Shown: positions 1 through 12,000 of the stretch, piece after piece
Numbering within the stretch: position 1 is the first letter of the stretch
Layout of the letters: each line of letters begins with the position of its first letter
Assembly: GCA_037783415.1 (NCBI GenBank)
Contig: JAZGTN010000035.1
Span: 930,001-994,000 of the forward strand
DNA: 64,000 nt
Reading direction: 5' to 3'
Source of the DNA: Leptasterias polaris
Lineage: Eukaryota; Echinodermata; Asteroidea; Forcipulatida; Asteriidae
Position numbers and translations under genes: made by a program
The notes under the pieces: generated by a model
Told to the model about the DNA's origin: nothing
Database searches by the model: none
Seen by the model: only the letters and a program-made list of their open reading frames with translations

Positions 1-82
1 GAGTTTGTTTTCTTCAAGCATTAAAGTAACATAGACTTGCACGTTCTATAGGCCAGGAGTTATACAAAATAAAAAAACTCAC

Positions 83-3000
83 CCTAATGAGGTTTCTGAA
101 CCTCCTGATTTTTGCCTCTGACTAGTTCGGTCAAAGGGGCACAGTTTATAAGTATATCTGTGATGGAGAAACCAAAAGTAAGTGGTTAGAATTGAATCTA
201 GATCTATTGTTGCAAATGAACATTTGTCGTTGTGGGGAAAACTCATCACAGGGGATATGTCGACATGTGACATTCTTTCACTGGTATCGTTTGTTTGCTT
301 AACCTTCCTACAGTTGGTACCATTTTCCCAGTGAGTTGACCAACTGAAATCATCCAACTACGCGGGTTGTGTATGTTGGAGTAACCATGTACCAGACTAA
401 AACTGTGTACATGCGTGTACTGTGTGGATGCATTCAAAACATCATATCAATGTTCAAAACCACAGTGGATGATATCGAGTGGTCAGACAGTAAGAGGGTT
501 GACTGTGTGACGTACTGTGTAGACATATTCACCACATGATATCATACTGCAGGCTGGAATACTTTGTGTCATTCAAAACCACAGTGGATGATATTGAAAG
601 GTCAGACAGTAGGAGGGTTGACTATGTATTGTGTAGACGCATTCACCACATGATAACCTATTGCATGCTGGCATAGGTCATCTATCGTTTAAAACCACAG
701 TGGACGATATTAAATGGTCAGACAGTAAGAGGGTTGACTGTGTACTGGGTAGACGCATTCACCGCATGATATCATATTGCAGGCTTGCATTGGTCATCTA
801 TCGTCCACAGTGATTTTAAACAGTCAGACAGTAGGAAGGTTAATAGAGTTTAAATATTCAGGGAATGAGTTGAAATCTAACAGGTAACTGTTTGACAAGG
901 GATTATTCCCGCTCATAGCATTAGATTTTCCTTTTCCGAAAAAGAAAAACAATTGTAATCAGAGATGTTTTCCCAATCTACTTACTCTCTATCTGTAAAT
1001 TCAAAACATTGGTTTTGTAAAGCTTGGAATTCTTGTTGTGGTCCCAGGTCGACCTGGAGCAGTTTTTCCAGATCTTCGATGGATCGTATAATATCGTTGG
1101 ATCTCCTTTCAGCTTCTTTGAAATCTTCTCGGGCTTTGTCGGCAGCTACGAAACATCAACAATCAACAAAATTTAAACCCAAATTAATATAAATCTGTGT
1201 AGTGTCTCACCTGCCAGGAAATGCCCTGGAATGTACAATAATAATAATAATAATATGGACTTATAAATGCGCACATCTCCGGAAACCGATCAAGGCGCAT
1301 ACAAAAAAACAACAGAGTGACACAAAAGTTATGTTCAGAACAAGTGAAGAGAAAAACCAGCAAAACAAATGGAACTTCAATTCTCGCTTGAAGATGCTCA
1401 AACATGTTGTTTGACGTAGTGTGGCAGGGAGCTTGTTCCAAACGGCAGGTGCAGCATTGGCAAAGGCACGCTGACCATAGCGAGAGGTTCTAAATTATTG
1501 GTTAAGCTAATGTAAACCCTGAATCTAGCTATCATCACCATTAATTGTTTTAATAATTATAGTTTCTAGAAGCTCAGCCTCCTTCCAACCTTAACCCCAT
1601 TATCCCCAATTATCAAGATTCCGTTCACTTCCTTGACCATGCACACAAGCCCATAAATCACCCATGTTGTAGGCCCACCTGATACCACCATGGACTTGCA
1701 CTGACCTCCACTATTATCGGGTCAGTGACCAAGCTTTACCAATCCCCTATATATTGTCCATAGTTTAATTCATAGACCATTCTCTGCTTTTCTGGTTAGC
1801 CTGGTGTGACACACTTATACACTGTGGTCCAATCCAGGTTTCTTCTTCTCTCTCTACTCTTCGTTCTATACGAGTACCCAGCCCAGGCTTGAATAAATAA
1901 TCTCCTGTATTATACAGCCAACTCAAGAACGTTTCCGTTATCTTCTTTCTGTCTACATCTATCGGCCATACCCTGTAACACCCAAATATTTAAGTGTTAC
2001 ACTAACATATATGAAGTTGAAGATCTTAAAAGGTCTTACAAGGTCACTCTTTTCAAAAACAAAGGTTACATGGTCTATATTTAGATGCATTTGAGATGGT
2101 AAGAGGGTGGAACAAACCAAGAGTTACTTTCTCAGGCATGACACCAGGGCCCAATTTCATAGAGCTGCTTTAGCACAAAAAGTAGCTAAGAACAACAAAA
2201 TTTTGCTTACAAAAATAAGGTTACCAGCCAAACTACCATGTCTCATGTACAATTTATGACTGGTATCCTGCTTATTTCTGCTTAGCAGACAATTGTTTTA
2301 AAAGCAAAATTTTCTGCTTAAGCAACTCTATGAAATTGGGCCCAGGTCATTGGAAAACAAATAGGCATAATTGAAAATCGAGTACAAGGGCTGACCTACA
2401 TGTATACATGGTGTAGACTTTTATACAGATTTCAGGCTATTTAATCACAGTTTTCCAGGTTTTTTTAAAGAGCAAAACAAAATGGAAATCAGACTAAAGT
2501 AGAAACAAAATCATGCCTTTCTTCTTCATCATACTCTGGCATTGCTTGGTCCCCCAACACACTCTAACGGAATGAACATTTGGATGCATTGGTAGGGGGG
2601 GGGGGGGGGGGGTGGGTTGGAACAAATCAAACATTACCATCAATGAGCACCTTAGTGGCCTCATCCTACTCAGGCACTCAGGCATTGACTGGTCATCTTC
2701 AAACTCTAACAGAATTAATATTTGATTTTGGGTTGAACAAAGGAAAAATTGACTAGAGCGGGATTTGAACCAACGACCTCCGACCTCCGGAATTAATATT
2801 TGGATGCATTTGAGACGGTAAGAGGGTGGTACATACAAACCAAACATTACCTTCAATGAGCACCTTAGTGTCCTCATCATACTCCGGCATGGCTTCGTCC
2901 TCTTCCTCTCTTTTCTCTTTGTTCTCTTTCACTCGTTTATTCCGTTGATATTTCTCCATGATGGCCTCCTGGTCCATGTCCTTGTCATACTCCTCGTCAT

Positions 3001-6000
3001 CTTCCTCCTCATCATCCCCAACATCTTCATCCAAGTCGTAGTCGTCGCCGGGGTCACCCATTTCACCTTCATCTGCCTCTCCTCCATCACCTACTTCTTG
3101 AGTGGCAGGGGGTGTGGTCTCATCTGACTGATTATTGTTATGCAAATTACATTTAAATTCAGTGGGTGTCAACTAAAACCTCTCCTCCATCACCCACTTC
3201 TTGAATGGTAGGGGGTGCGGTCTCATATGGCTGACCAATTGTTATGCAAATTATATTTAAATTCAGTGAGTTTCACCTTTATAAAACTCCATCACGATCT
3301 TCTTGAGCACTAGGGGGTGTGGTCTTATCTGACTGATCCTCATTATGCAAATTATATTTAAATTGACTGGGTGTGGTTTTACCGTATGACACCTTGATAA
3401 CCTTTTCATCAATCACCATCTTCTTGGTTGGAGAAAGCGGTGTTGTTTGGTTTCTGTTTATGCAAATTAAATTTCATTTAATTCTACTCGGCAGTTTTGG
3501 AAACACAAATATAAATATATGACCCTTTGGATTTGTTTTGAGGCATTGCATGGTGAGGTATCAATGTATTCAGTTTGCGATAACACCATGTGAGTAAATC
3601 TACTTTGCTGTGTAGATTTGTTCTTTGAGAAGTTGTCTTGCTGTTTATTCTACAGCCGCAGAGTAAATTTCGGAATGCGGGAGACTACCTTGTTCTAAAC
3701 GGAACTGTCCTGCGAATTTAAGTACAACATGGGAGGTAGGAAATCGGCCGAGACTACTACTTTTGCTTAGTGGATCGAGAGGACTTCTCGTACATGTACA
3801 GCAACATTAATGGAGGGATGTATACAATAAAACAAGTTAACAAGCAACAAAAGTTAGTAAATTTGTGTTCATTGTATGTCAGCGCATTGGAATTACCAAA
3901 TGGTAAACTAGAAGATTCACAGAACTAACCTTAAATGTTATAACAAGGGGTGAGATGATGTTGAATTAGTTTTAATAAGCAAGTTGGGAAGGGGGGGAGT
4001 ATCATCCACCCCCAGAACAAACATGGAACTGTCCTCCGTAACAAGTTTGTTGCTATTAGGATAATTTTTTCTAATTTTTTCTCACAGAGAAATTTTTGGC
4101 ACATTGTTATTTAATTCTGGCTAAAATCCTGCAATAGAGGAAAACAGGAGGCAAACAATAGACCGATCCATTAAGCCCCGCCCACACCATAGCAACTGTC
4201 CATCAATGACACCCCGTACCCCCCCCCCCCCAAACACACACACACAAAACAAAACACGACACAGCAATCCAAATAGCAGGAACTCACATACACTTTGTAG
4301 GATTTCAACATGTTAGGCTTTCTGCGCGCATATCCGTAGCTGTGATTGGTCAAATGCATTAAGGGGGCGGAGCTTAGTGGATCGGTCAATTAATAGGAAC
4401 ACAATGAGTTAATACCTGTTGCAGTGATATGAACTTGCCCTTGATGGATGGCCAGATAATGTCAGTGAATGTGGGTTTATGAGCTTGATCCAAACCTTTA
4501 AGGACGGCCTGAAACAGAGAGCCATGCAAAACGGAATTTTAATAATACCTGATCTAACGCTTTTAACCGGTCCCTGAGGGTGTCCCATACAGGACCCGAC
4601 ATGGTTCCCTTTAATTGCTCCACTGCGGCTAGTACAACCTGAAAACCGGTTTACGGAGATTGTAACGTTTTAAATTGATGGACTGGTTTAGTTTAGGTTA
4701 TTGGATAGGATTGGGACCGATGCTGGTACAACCTGAAAACCAGTTTACGAAGATTGTAAGTAACGTTTTAAATAGAAGGACTGGTTTAGTTTAGGTTATT
4801 GGATAGGATTGGGACCGATGCTGGTACAACCTGAAAACCAGTTTACGGAGATTGTAAGTAACGTTTTAAATAGAAGGACTGGTTTAGTTTAGGTTATTGG
4901 ATAGGATTGGGACCGATGCTGGTACAACCTGAAAACCAGTTTACGAAGATTGTAAGTAACGTTTTAAATAGAAGGACTGGTTTAGTTTAGGTTATTGGAT
5001 AGGATTGGGACCGATGCTGGTACAACCTGAAAACCAGTTTACGGAGATTGTAATGTTTTAAATAAATGGACTAGTTTAGTTTAGGTTATTGGATAGGGTT
5101 GGGACCAATGCTGGTACAACCTGAAAACCATTTATTGCGATTGTACTGTTTTAAATAGAAGGACTGTTTTTTTAAGGTTATTGGATAGGATTGGGACCGA
5201 TGCTAGTATAACCTGAAACCCAGTTAACTGAGATTGTTACGTTTTAAATAGGTGGACTGTCGTTTAGTACAGGTTATTGGATAGGGTGGGGACCAACTAA
5301 CATTTCAAATCGATTGCTGCATTCAGTTCTTTTACAGCATATGAACCATGTACACTGATGCACGTACAACCTGACACTGTTTATGGAGATTGTAATGTTT
5401 TGCTGGGTTCAATATCAGTTCTTGAGAAGAGTTGGGGTGGCTCGTAAAGTACAACGTGAAAACTGTTTATGGAGAATGTGATGAATAAATGGGGAGGATC
5501 AATCGCAATGGTAACTTGTTACATCACATGAGATTTTGATAACTTCTTTTAAAAAAATCACCTATTCAATTGTTGGGTGACATTTCCTATAACAGAAACT
5601 GTCTCGTTGAAGAACATTATGTGAAAGAAAAGTATATTTTGTCAAAAATATTTGTTCACAAATAAAATCTGTTAAAAAATTTAAATGACAGCCTCAACGT
5701 ATTTCCAATGTGCTTTTGGTAATTGTCAGAGCCATTTTGTGTATAGAGGGCGTGGTTAATAAGAAAATCACGGCAAACTTTAGAACAGAGTAATCTCAGT
5801 TTTTAAAAATGATGACTTTATTTGATTGGATGAAGGTTACATTTAATCCAAACTGAACTGATACGTCTAGTTTTAGAAGCTGGGAAAGATACTTTGTATT
5901 GAACCAACTCTCACCTTAGCCTCATCCTCGGACACTACACCGTCCCCGTCAGAGTCAAATTCTTTGTGATTTAAAAGCTCATCTGGAGTGACTCTGCAAA

Positions 6001-9000
6001 CAGGAAAATAATAAAAATTATAATAATAAAAGCACTCAAAATTGACATCATTTTTTCAATTTTTTGTTTTATTGCATTTTGTGGCCGAGCTATTAAGAGC
6101 ACCAGACACGAGCTCCGATGTTTCTGATCAGCAGAGTGTCCCTTAACCCTAACCCTCCCATACCCTACAAATTCAAACAGGGCAAAGTGTTTAATTTTGT
6201 TAGGTTAAGTACAGTGAAGTTAGGATTGGGTGTTTGATTCTGTGGGATTGTGTATCCTTGCTGACAAGTAATGGTGTTGGAATTTGATTGAGTGGGTATG
6301 GTGGATGTGTGAAATGTACATGTCTGGCATTGCTCTTTCCTCCATGGTCTAATGAGATAGTTGTTGGATTATGTTATGTTGGGTACTGTGTGATTTCACT
6401 GATCAAATTTTTGCACATGCCAAGTGTACACACTCCAACAAAATCAAACAAAAAAGGCCTGTTGGAGTTTGTTAGGTTGTGTATCGTCCCCCTAAGATTG
6501 GGCACAGTTCCCATCTCATGGTAGTATAAGCTGTTGGAATGTGTTGGGTTAGGGGTGGATTCTAGTAAAAACGCTTTGGGAGTTAGGGTTAAGCAAGACA
6601 CTTAACCATTATTATTAAAAGTATTATTGCTTTTTGCATCATTTTGATTCTGGTCTTGTGAACAGAATTGTGGTCCAGTAAAAGTTTTGATTTACAAGCC
6701 CTGTGGTCTTGTGGACTTTCCCCAACAATTCGAGCTCTGTAACTGCATCATTAGAAGGTCACACATACAAAACCTACGGATTCTATAATTGAACTTATCA
6801 TCAAAGACGAATCAATTAATGAGCTTAAAATGGCAGGGGCAACAAAATAAATAAAATATAACAAACAAGTTTGTAAGGCAACAGGTCTTGGGCAAATTTC
6901 ACAATATCAAAGAAAACAATCTTGCTTAACAAATTTGTACATTCATCAGTGTAACACACTGAGGGTTTTTGGGGGGTAGGGCAAGCAGGAGTGGGGTGCA
7001 CAGTCAATCTCTCAGACTTACTGTCCATTTCCGTCCAGGTCTAGTTCATCAAAAGCAGCGCTAGCCTTTTGTTTATCCTTTGCTGCTTTGATGACTTCCA
7101 GCTGTGCATCCCAAAGTTTCTTGTGGGCATCTTTTGCCTCCGTTTCGGGAGCTTCTGCCTCCTGCTTGAGCTCTGTGTGAAAAATATCAAATAGAACTTC
7201 ATCCTGATGCCTCCATGTTAGTGTTGATCCCCGACTACAAACTGTTACTTAAAACAAAATAAATCTGAAGGCAACAGTCTATGTTTGGACACCATGCCTC
7301 TTTATAAACATAGGTTTAAAAAAAATGAAAGATAGTATCTTCACTTCATCCTGATTGCTGTTTGACAAACATGGTACGTCAATCAACTTGCTTTTCTTTT
7401 CAACTTAGTAGTGATGTTTGTTTTTGTTGGGTTAGCGATGTTAGAAGTGTAGCCAACATACATGTGTAATAAACCACACGGGAAACTTTGGAGTAACCAA
7501 AGAAAAATTGACTAGAGTGGGATTCGAACCTGAAACCTCCGGGTCTATGCAACGGTGCTCTAACCTTGTCCCCTAATGGCAGTCTCCCTACTTCGGCAAT
7601 ATCTTTGTTCAGAGGGCACCAGTCAAAAGTCATACATCCGCATACTGCCGTACGGCCACAATTTGTTTAAAGAAAATCCAGAACACTTATTGTGGAAGAG
7701 TAGGGAGTTAACCCAGGTGTTTCTGGTTCACATCAGCAAGCACCCTTGTTTACAGGTTTCCTCAGGCTTGCGAGCTACAGTGATTAACTTCACTTATGAG
7801 GCATCCTTGGTTACATTACCAGAAAATGTAGAGTAATAATAATAATAACGATAATGAAAACAATTGACAGTTTTGATGAGTTGATCAAATGGTTTTAAAA
7901 GTGAATTACTTACTGTCTTTTTCTTCCTTAATCTGATCAGCAATTTCTTTTTCCTCTCTCAGTTTTGTAATCGACTCCTACACAAATAACAAAGAGAAAT
8001 TGATTAGTAAGACGTAGGGAGGGATCCTTGTCTGGAATTTGACCTTTGAGAGGGCAAGGTCTTTTTCATTTTGCAAATGGCACTTACGTTTGAAAATCTT
8101 TTAAGTCTATGGGAAGCTTTTGAAGGAAAACAAAGGGCAAGACCTGGGCAACATGGGTCATGGTCTCCATGGCATCAGTGTTAGACCCCTGGGTTCTAGA
8201 CCCCCAGGATCCATGCCTGCAGCTGATAAAATAAACTGGGCCCAGGTTCATGGCTCTGCTTACTGCTAAATTCTGCGCTTGTGATCACCATTCTTCACTT
8301 ACAGGGCAAGCCCCAAATTTCTGCACTAACTGTATATTAGAAGAATCCTAATAACGTGGAATACGCACGCGCACAAGCAAATATTTCCTGCTAACCTGTG
8401 AAATATTCTTGACTTAAAGGCCCTGTACACGATTGGTAAGATCGAAAAACACAAATGTTCACAGATTCACACATAACTTACATGATTTAAAGTAAGTAAT
8501 GGTAGAAAGGGTTCCTTAAAATATTTCTGCCTGAAATGCTATCGTTTCTGAGAAATGAGTAAAACAATAGTTTTTATCGCGCGCGATAATAAACTCGATG
8601 TTTGAAAAACAGAAAACACATAAGGTCTCTTTTCACTATTTTCTCGTGATCTCGATGACCAATTGAGCTCAAATTTTCACAGGTTTGTTATTTCATGTAT
8701 GTGGTTGATTACACAAAACATGAACACTGTCTGTGATTATTTTGTCAGCTCTGCCAATCCTGTATAATACCTTTAAGGGCAGGATTCCCTGCTTATTCTG
8801 TAAGTGTCGATTCTTTGCAGAGCCATGAAAGTGGGCCCAGACGAAACCAAGTCAGTCAAACTTTTCCCTACCTCTCTCTCAACCTTCTTCTCAGCACCCT
8901 GCTTAATGTATTGCTGCCGGACTTCAAACCCCTGGTTCATCAGGATAATTTCTTGCTTTCTGCGTTCCAGGTCCGCCCTTCCTAACTCGCGGCAATTATT

Positions 9001-12000
9001 AACGCATCTTATTGCCCCTTCCCCCCTGTATTCATCGGAGGCATCGCAGCAATCTGTAAGAACACAAACCAGAGTTGATGTTAGAGTAGTAGTCCTGGCC
9101 GATTTCCTACCTTCCGCCCAGGTAGTAGTAAATAAGCGGGACAGTTCTTTTCAGAACTGAGAAGTCTCCTGAATTCCGAAAAATGTACTCCGCGGCAGTA
9201 GAATAAATAGCAAGACAAGTTCTCAAAAGAACATAATCTACACAGCAAGTAGATATACACATGGTGTTACCGCAAACCAAATATACTTGATACCTCACCA
9301 TGCAATGCCTCAAATCCCACAGATGTTAGAGTACTTAAATAATTCTTTTAATGTTCTGGTGGTTAGGTCATCAGGGGAATGGGTTCGAATCTCGGTCATG
9401 ACACTTGTGTCCTTGAGCAAGACACTTAACTATGATTGCTTCTCCCCCCCCCCCTCCCAAGGATACCTGTGAGGGCAGAGATGGTTCTTGTGATTGATTT
9501 AGCTTGGTGCGCTACATACTTGGCAGCACAGGCTGTATACTCCCATGGGACCTGAGATGGTTTAAGGAATGAAATAAGGGGCCCAGTGACCAGAGGTAAT
9601 AATGTTGGAGCGCCATGAGTGTCACTAAGTGACAAATTTAAGCGCTACATAAGAAGCCACTATTATTATTATCATAAAGTTTTTTTCTCAAGCAACTTGT
9701 GACCGAAGAAGTTTAGCTGATTTAAAAATGAAAAAAAGTTAGAAGCACTCAGACATCCAGTGATGAATTTTGCAGCAGCTCTGCAAGGAGGTGTGAAAAC
9801 CTGCGACAGCGGGAAATTACTAGCAACAAGACACAAAAAAGTAATGAAATTACCACATATGCCATCGTTGACTCTGGAGGAGGGGATATACTTAGGTCGG
9901 AACCCCCGGTTGTTGCAATGGAATTTCCCAAGTGGACAAGCTGAAGTACCTGAAAGACAAAAGGAGAATCATAAAACAAAAATAGTATCCAAATTTGTCC
10001 ATTAAGCTTGATCAGAATTGTGGTTTTTTTGGTTAAAGGTAATATACAGGATTGGTAAGGATAAAAAACATTGTTTAATATTAGTTTGAAAGCTTATTTC
10101 GTGGCCGAGCGGTTAAGAGCACCGAACTCAAGCTCTGGTGTTTCTGTTCAGCAGAGTGTGGGTTCGAGTCCCGGTCGTGACACTTGTGTCCCTGAGCAAG
10201 ACACTTAACTGTAATTGCTTCTCTCCACCCAGGGGTAAAATGGGTACCTGTGAGGGCAGAGATGGTTCTTGTGATGGATTTAGCCTAGTAGCGCATATAT
10301 TGCAGCACAGGCTGTATATACTCCCCAGGGAGCTGATATGGTTTCAGGATTGATAAAAAAATGGCCCAGTGACCAGGGGTAATAATATGCGCCTCAGAAT
10401 AGCCTAGCTAGATAGATGGCGCTTTATAAATGCTTGATATTATTATTATTAAAGCTCATTATGAGGACATTTTTCTTCTGTGAAATATTTCCCTCTGAAA
10501 TAAAGTCATATTCGAGAAAAACGGAATCTGAAAACCTAACAAAATTGCAACAGCTGATTTTGGTTTTGGAGATGAATTTTTGAGAAATGTAAGATTTTTA
10601 CATGACAAGTTTTTCCTTAACAGTTACAAATTACAAAGATTCCATAATTCAAACCCAAAGCATTTCCCCTTTAAGTTCTTAGGCCAGGAATTTCATTGGA
10701 AGGGCAAGGCCCATTTTCATTTTGCAAAGGGCACTTACACTGGCATCAAGAGGCCAAGACAAGGGCAACAAATAGAGGCCATGGCCTGAGTTCTATTGGA
10801 CATTTCTTCTTTACCTGGTTCATCGGATGAATCAATGCAATCACAGTAGTCATCGTTCACTAGACTCTTGCGGATCCGTCTTGATCCATCTAAACAGGTG
10901 AACCATTCTGTATCATGATAAAGCGGCTCGTCTGACATGAAAGATAGAAATTACAAATTGCAATTATATAATAAAAAAATTAAAAACTCCACTTTCAGAT
11001 GCAAAACATTTCAGTGATAATCGTATCCCTCCATACTCCTGACGGTTGTAGAGCAGAGGGATATATAATAATGAGAAATTTATAAAGTGCAAACAGTAGC
11101 AGATCGGCTCCGCCACAAGGTACTTGATATAAACAAATGGATTAAACAAAATAAATTACACACAAAGATAATAAAATTGACATTTTAGTTAAAAACGAAC
11201 CAAGGGTGTATACTTTTGGCAATTTTTTGTTTCAAAACAAATTGTGCAACACTTTAAATGTACACAAATGCCGTGGAATTAACACAAAAGTGGTCTTTAT
11301 GTAAAAAAGATATAAATCCAATCGGGTTTTGAACATGGGCAGAACTAAAATTAGGCGAACACAGACGGAGTCGGAGGAAAGAGCTTCAGTCAAAAGATCA
11401 ACTTTGCTTTGCATCAATCATGTTAATTTGCTAAGCTATCTGAGTGACTATTTCACTTGATTTTGAATCTAATAATAATTAATAATAAAAAAAACAATTC
11501 CATTTACGGCCTTTTTCCATACATCTATTACCCTTTAGAGACCATACAAAGCGGCCACAAGCGGCTTGTACCAAAACGCCCATATAGCGGTTGCAAACGG
11601 CCGCAAAGTTTAACCTACTTCTATTCACGTCAAGACAAGAGATCAAAGTAAAGGTCATGGCCACATATGAAATTTTCCGATGAAGTAAGTTGACATAGTA
11701 ATTACGTATCCCAATTTCTAAAACAAGAAACTTAATTTTCTCTTTCATTTTATTCATGCTGAGATTTTTACTGAAAACATTTCAATATAATAAAGAAACT
11801 AACACAATAATAATTATTACAAAATTTTAGCAATGTCTGGGCGTTTTGTGTTAATTAAACGGAAATGAATGGTCTCTAAAGGGTTAGAGTCTTGGTTGTA
11901 ATTGAATCTATCTTTTGTAATTCGACCCGCTTGATCTGTGTTGTTGCCCCTGTACCGTGTGTTGCGATTCCCCGGTCAAACTGGCAAAAAATGCCGGTAC

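Noticed and set aside
6143..6592. Interstitial telomere
   Set aside because: Only one to two TTAACCC-like units occur at each end, explained by TTAA plus the MITE termini.
10096..10180. tRNA gene (Ser/Leu-like) at the SINE head
   Set aside because: Box A and B are present, but it is followed by a shared SINE body and ATT tail and recurs in seven places, so it is a SINE head.
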